A stretch of DNA of 48,975 bases. Origin: Phocaeicola_A sp045647865. Its GTDB lineage: Bacteria > Bacteroidota > Bacteroidia > Bacteroidales > Bacteroidaceae. The stretch is taken from assembly GCA_045647865.1 (NCBI GenBank), contig JAZRMW010000035.1, forward strand, positions 1 through 48,975, in the 5' to 3' direction. The translations under genes were made by a program, and so were the position numbers. The notes below the pieces were generated by a model. The model was not told the origin of the DNA. It saw only the letters and a list, made by a program, of their open reading frames with translations, and searched no databases. Below, piece after piece: positions 9,301 to 17,657 of the stretch (positions within the stretch are counted from its first letter, which is position 1; each line of letters opens with the position of its first letter).

Positions 9301-9536
9301 CTGATAGCATCCATAACCGTCTGCCGGTCATCCCCACCGCTACTGTAAAGCACGATGGTCTTCGGATTGGCATTTCTGAATCCACCATCCACCACATAAG
9401 GTGTTCCGTTCGCATCGCTACACGTTGCCCATCCAAAGGGACGGTTCGTAAAATAGTCGGCAGCATCTGTCTCCGCCTGTACAGTCGTTGCCATAAGGAG
9501 CAACATTATCCCAAAAGTCTTTGCAAATAGTTTCAT
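6348..9536 (-). CDS. Pectate lyase (PL1) / unsaturated uronyl hydrolase (GH105) fusion
   Basis: Secreted two-enzyme pectinase of 1062 aa. The start at 9536 is chosen because it opens a clear signal peptide (MKLFAKTFGIMLLLMATTVQA, cleaved near residue 21); longer readings add 52 unrelated residues. Residues about 30-410 form a PL1 right-handed beta-helix with HVWIDHCDF, GLDGNLD (calcium-site region) and DRLPAAKSV with presumed catalytic R295. Residues about 430-790 are a GH105 alpha/alpha barrel with MWLDGLYM (presumed catalytic D566) and FWGRGMGWF. A Pro/Glu/Asp/Thr-rich linker (about 820-847) leads to a C-terminal beta domain ending in a sorting-like tail (VYTLQGV, GVYLINGKK). The lyase would cut polygalacturonan to unsaturated oligomers whose terminal unsaturated uronate the GH105 domain could remove. 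Divergent from the GH30 gene. Confidence 0.9.
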   Translation of the reverse strand: MKLFAKTFGIMLLLMATTVQAETDAADYFTNRPFGWATCSDANGTPYVVDGGFRNANPKTIVLYSSGGDDRQTVMDAISQNDIIILDGSKGDFIFPKNINMGEMKNKTIVGRNGARLCTEWYVTPELKQVLVDANLDKYSTSSGTGGTLSNGVKVAEERELHTRQTIIDYLGDDSENYRHAGIFTLNSANENLVFRNLTLVGPGSVDIGGGDLVSNNGATHVWIDHCDFIDGLDGNLDSGYREGNDQFVTYSWNVFRYTDRSYSHPYSNGTMWDRGFLQYVTYSYNIWGAGCTDRLPAAKSVSLHMANNYYDCAGNNAAISVGENTRALIEGNYAEKGVKNVFKTRAGSGLYYQTRGNCGFGNYNDTGNTDISLEVPYKYPLISVADVPAVLQGKHGAGATIDDLIDAYLANPTGPMTAPATYYSRRMVESHGKTWSADKKWDYVSGLVTKSLLKCTTQYPEDGWSLTAYDWCKYYADAALNDDGSFKAFKKGNIDNIASGKVFFELYHRELAKGTDEGNANASKYKVAADYLYNYLRYEYSRIQLEDGKNGFFHKDIYPNQMWLDGLYMGAAFYAEYLANFAPEDTEGWADIANQFITIHKHTYDPAKKLNYHGWSADPKDSNSFWANRDGEFKGCSSEFWGRGMGWFFAALVDVLEVMPKTHANYAEVKGILAQVAEGLKQWQDAESGVWYQLLQYDASFVGECGKSNYLEASASCMFTYSYLKALRLGLIDESYRAVAEKAYAGVLKTFVSENSDKSLNLNFSCKSAGLGPAKSPQRDGSASYYLCGSDVTMVSNEGKSIGPFIMASLEWERVYGGHEDVLPEEPETPDTPDEPEVSDTPDAPEFPTDVSYKSITEDWVFLTTADNIASFASENWIRGGETSSTKGGTIDPATGQTVDKYSGGGILLKLGNSTKALETYVTGVKEVTVYACTAGSSDRTLIVTATPTEGETLQAKATSLDYTSVGVTLSLEGSECYRIDYTGTEAADENSGGDMVLHGIRFVADDGTAAVGEAFSESSRSVEVYTLQGVLLGDQIAVGDIGHAFPNGVYLINGKKLLVK

Positions 9537-9568
9537 GGTTGAAAATCTTGATATTAAGTTATTGGCTA

Positions 9569-9576
9569 CAAAAGTA
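9569..9576 (-). promoter_or_regulatory. -7 box for the PL1-GH105 gene
   Basis: Minus-strand TACTTTTG matches TAnnTTTG 33 nt before the ATG at 9536. A -33 TTTG is not evident. Confidence 0.5.
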
Positions 9577-9683
9577 ATAAAAACCAGATACTTTATAGTC
9601 TTTTTGCTTAAAAAACTGCAATATTCCTTTGCGATCCTATTATTATCCCGCCCCTCCCCCCCTATCATTTCGCGCCCCGTAAC

Positions 9684-9812
9684 TCTGGACACTTACTAAA
9701 AATCTTTGGACACTTACTGAAAAAAGTATCAAGGGGTTCTGAAAAAAGTGTCCAGTGTAATTCCCAAAAGTCTGGACACCTATTCGGGTAAGTATCCAGA
9801 CTTTTAGGAATT
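9684..9812. repeat. Array of TGGACACTTACT-like direct and inverted repeats
   Basis: TCTGGACACTTACT (9684) and TTTGGACACTTACT (9705) are direct copies 21 bp apart. An inverted copy, AAAAAAGTGTCCAG, ends near 9755. A long imperfect palindrome follows: arms 9759-9782 and 9789-9812, 24 bp each with 3 mismatches and a TTCGGG loop, containing TCTGGACACCTA and TAAGTATCCAGA. Not a known promoter element. It could be a regulator-binding cluster or a structured non-coding element. Confidence 0.65.
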
Positions 9813-10082
9813 TATCAGGAGAGTTGTTTTTTTCGCACGGATGTGGGGTGTAAAGAATTACACCTATTCTATCCTCCCATTTTTGCAACGCTAAGGTTGG
9901 AGGATGAGCATTTGAAATTCCCAAACGCAGGGAACAATCTGTAAACACAAGGGATTGCCCCTACGAGTTTCCTCGCGTCCAGACAAAAAAATATAGAGAA
10001 TGGGTATCGAACTACGTTATTAGAAGGAAGAAACCTTCATAATGTAAGCATTTGAAATGAGGATGTGTCATTATAGATTTTT

Positions 10083-10113
10083 CATCCGCAGATGACACAG
10101 ATAACGCAGATAA
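10083..10113. repeat. Solitary copy of the 9-bp-period repeat
   Basis: Reads GCAGATGAC, ACAGATAAC, GCAGATAA, three successive units of 9 bp related to the inverted repeats around the GxxExxY gene. No partner arm is nearby. It lies about 50 bp upstream of the GH30 promoter. Confidence 0.6.
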
Positions 10114-10165
10114 ATGATACCCTATCGAGGATAAAAACAAGAAAAAGTCTTTTGAAAGCAATAAG

Positions 10166-10197
10166 TTTGTCGCAACGCGGGATAATGACTATATTTG
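10166..10197 (+). promoter_or_regulatory. Promoter of the GH30 gene
   Basis: TTTG (10166-10169), 20-nt spacer, TATATTTG (10190-10197): a perfect match to the Bacteroides consensus, 55 nt before the start codon. Confidence 0.75.
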
Positions 10198-10252
10198 CAA
10201 CCGATAAACAAACCATGCCACACGCGGGCATACATCAAATACCAAACGAACT

Positions 10253-11767
10253 ATGACAAGAAGATTCATTCGAACCATTTTGACGGCTGTGATGCTGGGT
10301 GCTACAGGCACCGGAGCATGGGCACAGCGAGTAGTGACATACAGCACCACGGAAGGAGCTGAGTGGAAACAAGGAAAGACGAACCTCGCCAGCAAGGCGG
10401 AAGGAACGACCGTAGTGAGCCTCAACGGTAATGAAGAGGGAGTGACCTTCCGAGCTTGGGGTACGACGTTCAATGAACTGGACTGGGATGCGTTCAATCT
10501 ATTGACACGCGACGAGCAGGACGAGGTGATGCACAACCTCTTCGCTCCCACGGGCGACCTGCACTTCACCCACGGACGGGTGTCGATGAACGCCAACGAC
10601 TATGCTCGCTCGTGGTACAGTTGCGACGATGTGGTGGGCGACCTCGGGTTGAAGTACTTCAACATCGAACGCGACAAACGAAACATTATCCCTTTGGCAC
10701 GGGCGGCACAGAAGTACTGCCCCGAATTGCAACTTTTCATGAGTCCGTGGAGTCCGCCAGCATGGATGAAGATAAACCAGGATTATCCCGTAGTACCCAA
10801 CCAACACAACACCATGGATCCGCGCCAGGGATACCTCTTATATATGGACGACGGACGTGCCTTGAATCCCGACGAGATGAAACTTTTGGGCAACCGCAAC
10901 GGAGTGTTCCCCCGACGATTGGCCTCGCAGGACTTCTTCATCCAAGACCCGCGCTACCTGCAATGCTATGCCGAGATGTTCTGCCGTTTCATTGACCTCT
11001 ACGCCGAACAGGGACTGCCCATCACAAAGGTTATGTATCAGAACGAGGCTTACTCCTATACCCCCTACCCCGGATGCGCTTGGACGGCCGAGGGAACCCT
11101 GCGGTTCAACAACGAGTATCTTGCCCCCACCCTTGCCAAACGTCATCCTAACGTGGAACTGTGGATAGGCACCTTCAACACGAACCGCCTCGATTATGTG
11201 GAAAAGATTCTGGACGACCCTACCTTGCAGAAGAACGTGAAGGGAGTGGGCACCCAATGGGAATGCCGCAACAACCTGCCTCAGTTGCGCAAGCGTTACC
11301 CCAACCTGCGTTTCATGCAATCGGAAAGCGAGTGTGGCAACGGTTCGATGGATTGGGCGGCAGGCGAACACACCTTCTTCCTTCTCTCGGACAACCTCGG
11401 AAACGGATGTGATGAGTACTACAACTGGAACTTCATCCTCACCGACAACGGTGAGTCACCTTGGGGATGGAAGCAGAACGCTCTCATCCAAGTGAACAGC
11501 CAAACGCGCCAAAAGCGTTACACAGCAGAGTACTTCGCCTACAAGCACTTCAGCCACTTCATCGCCCCCGGCACACAGATGGTGGGCTATGCCGGACGCG
11601 ACTACAGCCGCACTCCCATCGTGGTATTCCGCACCAACGAGGGCGGATACATTGTCACAGCAGGAAACTTTACCGACCAGCCTCACACGGCAAACGTGAA
11701 ATTAGGCAAGAAGTATCTGAACATACAGACCGCCCCCCACTCGTTCAATACGTATGTGGTGAAGTAA
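10253..11767 (+). CDS. Glycoside hydrolase family 30 enzyme (secreted)
   Basis: 504-aa beta-glycosidase of the GH30 clan GH-A (TIM barrel plus beta domain). A signal peptide covers residues 1-24 (TGAWAQ). Family landmarks are RAWGTTFNELDWDAF, the SPWSPPAWMK stretch, YQNEAY with the presumed acid/base E265, and FMQSESECG with the presumed nucleophile E358. The last about 70 residues (VVFRTNEGGYIVTAGNF onward) fit the small beta-sandwich packed on the barrel. The substrate is uncertain: beta-1,6-glucan, beta-glucosides or xylan-type chains are all possible in GH30. It is divergent from a pectinase and convergent with a TonB-type outer-membrane protein, but no SusC/SusD pair is near. Confidence 0.88.
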   Translation: MTRRFIRTILTAVMLGATGTGAWAQRVVTYSTTEGAEWKQGKTNLASKAEGTTVVSLNGNEEGVTFRAWGTTFNELDWDAFNLLTRDEQDEVMHNLFAPTGDLHFTHGRVSMNANDYARSWYSCDDVVGDLGLKYFNIERDKRNIIPLARAAQKYCPELQLFMSPWSPPAWMKINQDYPVVPNQHNTMDPRQGYLLYMDDGRALNPDEMKLLGNRNGVFPRRLASQDFFIQDPRYLQCYAEMFCRFIDLYAEQGLPITKVMYQNEAYSYTPYPGCAWTAEGTLRFNNEYLAPTLAKRHPNVELWIGTFNTNRLDYVEKILDDPTLQKNVKGVGTQWECRNNLPQLRKRYPNLRFMQSESECGNGSMDWAAGEHTFFLLSDNLGNGCDEYYNWNFILTDNGESPWGWKQNALIQVNSQTRQKRYTAEYFAYKHFSHFIAPGTQMVGYAGRDYSRTPIVVFRTNEGGYIVTAGNFTDQPHTANVKLGKKYLNIQTAPHSFNTYVVK

Positions 11768-11803
11768 GAATCCCCCCATTTAGGAAGCATATCCAAACAA
11801 AAA

Positions 11804-11869
11804 AGGCACGGATTATACGAATCAACACAGTTTAGCTAAAGCCCTGTGTTCTCCGTATAATCCGTGCCT
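11804..11869. repeat. Hairpin of the 9-bp-period repeat family, probable bidirectional terminator
   Basis: Arms 11804-11830 (AGGCACGGATTATACG...) and 11844-11869 pair imperfectly around TTTAGCTAAAGCC. The right arm's complement, TTAGGCACGGATTATACGG, matches the outer end of the GxxExxY inverted repeat with a few changes. It sits between convergent genes with A-runs on the left. Confidence 0.75.
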
Positions 11870-11892
11870 AACTATATCTTAAAACAGGAAGT

Positions 11893-14346
11893 TTATTCCA
11901 TCATTCCCCCTTCTCCACCAAATTGGTCCATAGGTCCCATTTCGCTTTCCATAGGTTTAGCAGGCTTACGCTTGGCGGGAGCAAGATTTCCGAAACTGTA
12001 TGTGAGAGTTACTCCGATGCGTCGTCCACCACGCCAGTTCTCAGACTCCATACGGGTGTCTCCTGTGTGGGTAATGGTTTTCCAACGGCGTGAATCAAGG
12101 ATGTCGCGGGCGTTGACACTCAGACTCAACTTGCGGTTCCAGAATGATTTGCGCAATCCTGCATCAAGAGCATAGTTGGCCTTACGGTATCCCTGTGCCA
12201 CAACTTGACGTGCGTTGTAGTTACCCGTCAACTGGAGAGAGAATGAGTAAGGCAGGATGATATTTGCCATCATACGGGCATTCCATGAGAAATCCTCATC
12301 GCTCTCACCAAACACCAGTTGGTCGTGAATCATGAACTTGAACCCATCCAATTTATAATAGAAGAGGTTGACCGTAGTAGTGAGGTCAACAGCACGGCCG
12401 AGTTTGTTCTTGCTGACGATTTCGAGTCCGGCCGATTGTGACTGGGTAACGTTACGGTCGGTAGAATACATGATGTTTCCCTCGCGATAACGGATACGCT
12501 GGATAACATCGTCTGTCGTACGGTAATAGCCTGAAAGAGAAAGTGTATGGTCTTCCCAGTTCTTGATGTAATTCAGTTCGTAAGCATTAGAGTACTGAGG
12601 TTGGAGTTCGGGATTACCGTAAGAGATATTCGTTGAGTCGGTAATATTTTGGAACGAATTGAGTTGTCCTCCCCAAGGGCGAGAGAGACGACGGGTATAG
12701 TTTACCTGCAATTCGTTTCCACCCGGCAATTCATAAGAGAGGAAAAGGCTGGGGAAAAGACTGAAGTAATCTTTCTCGAAGAGCGTGGACGCCAACCCCT
12801 CAAACTCCTGTGCATAGCTGCGCGATTCAGAATTAACCTTCCAATACTCGCCACGCACACCTACTTGGTAGCCCAACTTACCGAGACGACCGGAATAAGT
12901 GGCATAAAGGGCATGAATATCCTGGTCATAGATAAAGCGGTTGTAGAGATTCTTGTCCATTACAGCGTGTGCTTCGTCGCTATAGGTACTGACAGGACTG
13001 TTGTCGCGGGCAAAGGTCCCTTTGTATCCTGCTTCAATCTTATGATTCTCGCTCAATTTGTTCACGTAGTCGAGCTGTGCTTCCCACTCCTTGCTACGGT
13101 TTTCATTCTCTTGATATTGATAGGAAGCCATCTGCTCATCACGAATGGTACGATATTCGCTGTTTCCATCCATGTTCCAAATGTGGTGTGAAAGGGTGAA
13201 ATCAATATTGTGTTCCTCACCAAAGTCGTGCTTGTAACCCACATCAAAGTTCGTCATCTTCATATCATTGCCCGATGTAGTAAAACGGCTGTATTGGTCA
13301 TCAGGAATACCATAACCACGGCTTTGTGAATAATGAATGTCATTGTTTCGGTTTCCATCACCGAACATACCCATAAAGTTAGCCGAGAGATGGTCGTTAC
13401 GTGTCACGTGCCAAGTAAGTCCTGCACGTCCGAAGATATTATTGTTCTCTCCCTCGTTCTCTCCTTTCTGGTCAAGGTATCCATTAGGGTCCACCCGGCT
13501 GCTCTCATTGCCTCCGGTATGTTCACGATGGCGATATCCCATGTTGACATAAGCATCCAGTTTGCCACTACTGTAGTTGATGTTACCGCTGGCATTATAT
13601 CCACCTTCACTATCACCACCTGCCTGTACACTTCCGTAATAACCGGGCTTGCGGTCTTCCTTCAAAATAATGTTGATGATACCGGCTGTACCTTCAGGGC
13701 TGAATTTGGCCGAAGGGTTAGTAATGACCTCAATCTTCTGAATCGTTTCAGCAGGCAACTGCTCCAATATCTCTCCTCGATTGTCGGCCGAGAGTCCCGA
13801 TGCCTTTCCATTAATCCACACAGTCACACTACTGCTTCCACGAAGAGAGACTTCACCCTCACTATCAACCTCTACCGAAGGAATATTGGTCAACACATCG
13901 CTGGCAGAACCTCCTGTTGAGGCAATGTTCTGATCGACATCGAACACCTTCTTGTCTATCTCGAATTTCATTTGTGCCCGTTGCCCGGTCACTTGTACTT
14001 CGCCAAGCATCTTACTATCCTCACCAATGGTCAGAGTACGCATATTCACATGACGTGCCTGACGAGTGATGGCAAAATTCTTCTTCAGTTCCTTGTATCC
14101 GATAAATGTCACACTGAGTGTATAACTGCCATCTGCCAACCCTTTGATATCAAAGTTTCCATCAATGTCAGTAACTGTACCCTTCAATAAGTCAGTCGCT
14201 CCTACCTTGGTCACACTCACGGTTACAAACTCCAATGCCTCTTTCGTCTGTGCATCCACAATTTTTCCACGTACGGCTCCCGATTGAGCCACAGCACAAG
14301 CAAATACTGCCACCAGCAGCCATGCCGTTGTCAAAAATCTCTTCAT
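11893..14346 (-). CDS. TonB-dependent-receptor-like outer-membrane beta-barrel protein
   Basis: 817 aa. A signal peptide covers residues 1-20 (LLVAVFACAVAQ). Residues about 24-110 form a carboxypeptidase-regulatory-like domain (GKIVDAQTKEALEFVTVSV, GNFDIKGLADGSY). Residues about 115-235 resemble a TonB plug (ASDVLTNIPSVEVD, GSSSVTVWINGKASG, AKFSPEGTAGIINI). The remainder is a predicted beta-barrel of the outer-membrane beta-barrel family 3 type, closing with RRIGVTLTYSFGN. A Pro/Met/Gly-rich tail of about 32 residues follows the last strand. There is no SusD partner and the protein is shorter than SusC, so this is not a classical glycan importer; ligand unknown. An AraC-type gene lies 160 bp upstream on the same strand. 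Confidence 0.85.
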   Translation of the reverse strand: MKRFLTTAWLLVAVFACAVAQSGAVRGKIVDAQTKEALEFVTVSVTKVGATDLLKGTVTDIDGNFDIKGLADGSYTLSVTFIGYKELKKNFAITRQARHVNMRTLTIGEDSKMLGEVQVTGQRAQMKFEIDKKVFDVDQNIASTGGSASDVLTNIPSVEVDSEGEVSLRGSSSVTVWINGKASGLSADNRGEILEQLPAETIQKIEVITNPSAKFSPEGTAGIINIILKEDRKPGYYGSVQAGGDSEGGYNASGNINYSSGKLDAYVNMGYRHREHTGGNESSRVDPNGYLDQKGENEGENNNIFGRAGLTWHVTRNDHLSANFMGMFGDGNRNNDIHYSQSRGYGIPDDQYSRFTTSGNDMKMTNFDVGYKHDFGEEHNIDFTLSHHIWNMDGNSEYRTIRDEQMASYQYQENENRSKEWEAQLDYVNKLSENHKIEAGYKGTFARDNSPVSTYSDEAHAVMDKNLYNRFIYDQDIHALYATYSGRLGKLGYQVGVRGEYWKVNSESRSYAQEFEGLASTLFEKDYFSLFPSLFLSYELPGGNELQVNYTRRLSRPWGGQLNSFQNITDSTNISYGNPELQPQYSNAYELNYIKNWEDHTLSLSGYYRTTDDVIQRIRYREGNIMYSTDRNVTQSQSAGLEIVSKNKLGRAVDLTTTVNLFYYKLDGFKFMIHDQLVFGESDEDFSWNARMMANIILPYSFSLQLTGNYNARQVVAQGYRKANYALDAGLRKSFWNRKLSLSVNARDILDSRRWKTITHTGDTRMESENWRGGRRIGVTLTYSFGNLAPAKRKPAKPMESEMGPMDQFGGEGGMME

Positions 14347-14395
14347 GTAATATGTTAGAATCCTTAAATAAATTAATACCTTACTAAATATAAAG

Positions 14396-14439
14396 AGGAG
14401 TTTATCACTCCTATAAATCTTAATTCAGGTGCAAAGTTA
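14396..14439 (-). promoter_or_regulatory. Promoter and leader hairpin of the outer-membrane protein gene
   Basis: Minus-strand TAACTTTG (14439-14432) matches the -7 consensus. Downstream in the leader AGGAGT/ACTCCT (14396-14412) can form a 6-bp hairpin followed by CTTTATATTT. No clear -33 box. Confidence 0.45.
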
Positions 14440-14506
14440 CTTCATTAAATTAAATTTACATAAGAAATGACACTCTTTAACGAAGAGAAATTCACAAAAT
14501 CCCTTT

Positions 14507-15373
14507 TCAACCAATAAAATGCTTGCGATAATCCCTCGGAGTACAGCCGTTGAATTTAAGGAATGCACTATTGAAACAACTGAGGGAATTAAATCCACAC
14601 GCTTCGGAAATCTGCACAATGGAATCCGACGTGGTAAGCAACTTCCGCTGAGCCTGCGTAATTCGTTCCAACATCAAGTGATAACTGAGTGTATGTCCGA
14701 AAACCTTCTTGAACATGGTATTGGCATAATCCGGATGTACTCCCACAGCCCGACCCACATCAGCGACACGAATGGAACGATGATAATTGCGAGCTATGTA
14801 AAGTACCATCTGCTCCACTAAATTCATATCACCAACCTGTACGGAATACCCTGAGACTTTTCCCTCTGCCATATGCGTCGACATGCGAATCAGACGACTC
14901 TGGATTTCCAGCACCATTGCCCGTGTATCAGGAACAGGAGCTGCCAAATCAGCACGCCAACGATCCAACAACAGACGATCAAAATCTGCATACTGTTTCT
15001 GGACATCCCCATACATCAGCACATCCCCCTTCAATACACGGCTAACAAATGATTCGGGTAATGTCCAACTAAGGAACAGTGTGAGAGGAATGGCACAGAC
15101 ATAATAAGTACTATTCTCTTCTACTTCTATAACACGATGAGGAAAAATTCCCCAAAAAAGGACAATACGACGCGAAGAGACCACAATACGACGATTCTGC
15201 ACAAAGTATGTTACGCTACCTTCCATCACATAATTGATTTCTATCTCATTGTGACGGTCAAAGCAAGGCATCACTTCAGCTTTATACAATTTACAAAAAA
15301 GACCGTATGGCTCAAATGTTTCCCGTTTTGTCCTTAAATCAGACATTTTTAGGATTTCCGTATGTTTTTTCAT
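14507..15373 (-). CDS. AraC-family transcriptional regulator with N-terminal cupin-like domain
   Basis: 288-aa cytosolic regulator. Residues about 15-130 look like a sugar-sensing cupin (RHNEIEINYVMEGSVTYF, FPHRVIEVEENSTYYV). Residues about 185-285 are a double helix-turn-helix AraC domain, with IRVADVGRAVGVHPDYANTMF as the first motif region and IVQISEACGFNSLSCF as the second, ending in GCTPRDYRKHF. The overall plan is reminiscent of MelR-type activators, but no specific inducer can be read from sequence. The nearest downstream gene on the same strand is the outer-membrane protein gene, a plausible target. Start alternatives are M1 (15373) and M10; M1 is kept. Confidence 0.9.
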   Translation of the reverse strand: MKKHTEILKMSDLRTKRETFEPYGLFCKLYKAEVMPCFDRHNEIEINYVMEGSVTYFVQNRRIVVSSRRIVLFWGIFPHRVIEVEENSTYYVCAIPLTLFLSWTLPESFVSRVLKGDVLMYGDVQKQYADFDRLLLDRWRADLAAPVPDTRAMVLEIQSRLIRMSTHMAEGKVSGYSVQVGDMNLVEQMVLYIARNYHRSIRVADVGRAVGVHPDYANTMFKKVFGHTLSYHLMLERITQAQRKLLTTSDSIVQISEACGFNSLSCFNSAFLKFNGCTPRDYRKHFIG

Positions 15374-15516
15374 AAAAACAATCCCATTATTAACTTTTTC
15401 GGGCGTAAATTTGCAGAAAATATTTTAATCGGGCAAGAAAATGCTAACATTTCAATGCAACTACCGATAATTAAAACATATCTATCCCTATTTGCAACAG
15501 TAATCATCTTTTAAAG

Positions 15517-15548
15517 AAAGGGGAATATGCTTTGGCACATTCCCCTTT
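15517..15548 (-). terminator. Hairpin terminator after the acyl-CoA ligase gene
   Basis: AAAGGGGAATATG (15517-15529) pairs with CACATTCCCCTTT (15536-15548) with one mismatch. Read leftward it follows the stop codon at 15599 and is trailed by CTTTAA, so it most likely ends that transcript. Confidence 0.65.
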
Positions 15549-15598
15549 CCGCTATTCAGACATCGCATCCATTATTCCATGAAGCAATGTTTCACTCT

Positions 15599-17500
15599 TT
15601 ATTTCAGAGCATCCAAGTTCTGTTGGTTAAGCAATTGCTTACCTTCAGCAGTGTACATATAAGCAATTCGATCAGCGTATGCCTTCTCAATCTTGCCACG
15701 TACCATCTTCATTGTACTGTTAATCATTTGATTCTGCTCCGTAAACGGTTCAGCCAATACAGCAAAACAACTGGGTAACCAACGTTCAGGGAACATGCCT
15801 TCGAACTCTCCGCCCTTCTTATACTTGTTCAATTCACTTTCCAATTTCAGCAAGGCTACCTTACGTCCCTCTTCTGTATCAAGTCCAAGTCCTTGTTCTT
15901 TCAATTTACGTGTAAGCTGATCACGATTAGGCACGATAACAGCAGTCGTATAAGCAGACTGATTATTGTAAAGCATAACCTGATCAATATATCGTGACTT
16001 CTCTACAAATGCTTCCTCAATACCTTCAGGACTATACTTCTCACCGTCGCTACCGATAAGCAGACTCTTGAAGCGTCCCTTCACATAAAGAAGTCCCTCT
16101 TTGGTCATGTATCCAAGGTCACCTGTATAGAGATACCCATCACGAACTGTCTCTGCTGTTGATTCAGGATTCTTCCAATATCCGGCCATCACGTTTTCAC
16201 CCTTAACGACAATTTCACCCATTTCACCTAAGGGCAATTCTTTCCCTTCGCTATCGCAAATCTTCAGTTCAATGGGTTTCACCAATTTTCCGCTAGAACC
16301 AAAACGATAAAGTTCGGGACCATTGCTGGAGATAACAGGTGTAGCTTCACTCAAACCGTAACCTTGATACATTGGCATTCCTACACCAACATAGAATTTC
16401 TGCAAATCTTTGTCAAGCAATGCACCACCACCGATAAAGAAACGGAGTTCGCCACCGAAATTCTCACGAACCTTAGAGAAGAGTACTTTGTCAAACAGCC
16501 ATACGAGGGGTTTCAACAAATAGCGCAATCCTTTAAAATCAAGATTACTTTCACCGAAGTACATCTGACGCACCTTCAAACCGATATTAAACAAGCGCAC
16601 TGTAGTTTTTCCCTTAGCACGAATTCCTTGTTCGATATTTTTCTTGAAAGTTTTAGCCAAAGCCGGAACACTAAGAATAAAGTGAGGACGGACTTCTTTA
16701 ATGTTAAGAGGAATATTCTTGAGCGATTCAAGCGGAGTACGTCCTACCTGTACAGTAGCAGCTGTAGCACCTACAGACATCATAATGTAGAATCCTACGA
16801 CATGTGCAAAACAATGATCAAGAGGCAAAATAATAAGTGTACGCCAATTCTCATTGATATCCACAAGAGTGAGTGCTTGTTCCACATTGGCTGTATAATT
16901 ACGATGAGTCAACACTACACCTTTGGGATCAGCAGTCGTACCACTGGTATAGGTAATGGTGGCATAATCATCATTCTGGATAGATTGTCCTACACTCAAG
17001 AATTCGTCTATACTATGGGTATTCAAAAACCCATCACCCATCTTTAATACATCTTCCAAAGCGATTTCCTTATCTTCATACTCCTTCTGTGCGTCGAAGA
17101 CAATGACCTTCTCCACCATGGTCAACAGTTCCTTAATGGCGCGAATCTTTTTCAACTGAGTTCCACTGACCATTACATATTTCACATCACCGTGAATGAG
17201 GCGGAAAAGCAAATCGTTGCTTTCTTCCAACTTAATGCTAAGAGGTACATTGACCGCTCCAGCATAAAACATGGCCAATTCTCCGATGACCCATAAATTG
17301 CGGCCTTCACTGAGCAGGGCCATTGTTTCGCCCTTCTTCACACCTAAAGCCTGTAATCCGGCGCCAAGGCGGTAAACCTGTTCTTTTACTTGTGTATAAG
17401 TGGTAGGCTCAAACTGCTTGCCGGTTTTTTCCAACAAGAATGTATTGTTGGGATACTTGCTGACCGACGCTTCAAATAAATCTACAAGTGTCTTTTTCAT
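15599..17500 (-). CDS. Long-chain fatty acid-CoA ligase (AMP-binding enzyme)
   Basis: 633-aa adenylate-forming enzyme that activates fatty acids to acyl-AMP and then acyl-CoA. It has the A3 phosphate loop YTSGTTADPKGVV (from residue 184), the A5 motif MYQGYGLSEATPVIS, the A7 motif LYTGDLGYM, the A8 hinge region KGRFKSLLIGSDGEKYSP and a C-terminal lysine-bearing STMKMVRGKIEKAY. The length and the helical insert fit the FadD/ACSL class rather than short-chain synthetases. The protein is cytosolic or peripheral. It stands alone on its strand with its own promoter and terminator. The precise chain length preference cannot be read. Confidence 0.92.
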   Translation of the reverse strand: MKKTLVDLFEASVSKYPNNTFLLEKTGKQFEPTTYTQVKEQVYRLGAGLQALGVKKGETMALLSEGRNLWVIGELAMFYAGAVNVPLSIKLEESNDLLFRLIHGDVKYVMVSGTQLKKIRAIKELLTMVEKVIVFDAQKEYEDKEIALEDVLKMGDGFLNTHSIDEFLSVGQSIQNDDYATITYTSGTTADPKGVVLTHRNYTANVEQALTLVDINENWRTLIILPLDHCFAHVVGFYIMMSVGATAATVQVGRTPLESLKNIPLNIKEVRPHFILSVPALAKTFKKNIEQGIRAKGKTTVRLFNIGLKVRQMYFGESNLDFKGLRYLLKPLVWLFDKVLFSKVRENFGGELRFFIGGGALLDKDLQKFYVGVGMPMYQGYGLSEATPVISSNGPELYRFGSSGKLVKPIELKICDSEGKELPLGEMGEIVVKGENVMAGYWKNPESTAETVRDGYLYTGDLGYMTKEGLLYVKGRFKSLLIGSDGEKYSPEGIEEAFVEKSRYIDQVMLYNNQSAYTTAVIVPNRDQLTRKLKEQGLGLDTEEGRKVALLKLESELNKYKKGGEFEGMFPERWLPSCFAVLAEPFTEQNQMINSTMKMVRGKIEKAYADRIAYMYTAEGKQLLNQQNLDALK

Positions 17501-17535
17501 AATTTAATAGTTGCACTTAAAACAGTTATCGGCTG

Positions 17536-17565
17536 CAAAGGTAAGAAAAAAACATCTAACCCAAA
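17536..17565 (-). promoter_or_regulatory. Promoter of the acyl-CoA ligase gene
   Basis: Minus strand: TTTG (17565-17562), 18-nt spacer, TACCTTTG (17543-17536), 35 nt before the ATG at 17500. It fits the Bacteroides consensus. Confidence 0.6.
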
Positions 17566-17657
17566 CACTTCCATTCTTTATAATTGATGAAATTACGACA
17601 AAAACACCATTTTCTGCAACAAAAAGACAAAAAGAACATCAATTCCAATATTTATTG

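Larger units (their letters stand above)
9537..10252. other. 716-bp gene-free region between divergent CAZyme genes
   Basis: Contains promoters for both flanking genes, a repeat array (9684-9812), a solitary 9-bp-period repeat (10083-10113) and a perfect 7-bp palindrome GGTGTAA/TTACACC (9847-9864). GCATTTGAAAT occurs twice (near 9908 and 10049). A run of G/C is present near 9650. No open frame here looks like a gene. Confidence 0.6.

Noticed and set aside
9643..9948. 101-codon minus-strand frame in the CAZyme intergenic region
   Set aside because: It reads through the TGGACAC repeats and palindrome and has no protein features.
10253..14346. Classical polysaccharide utilisation locus
   Set aside because: There is no SusC/SusD pair and no hybrid two-component sensor; the outer-membrane protein is a shorter barrel without a SusD neighbour.
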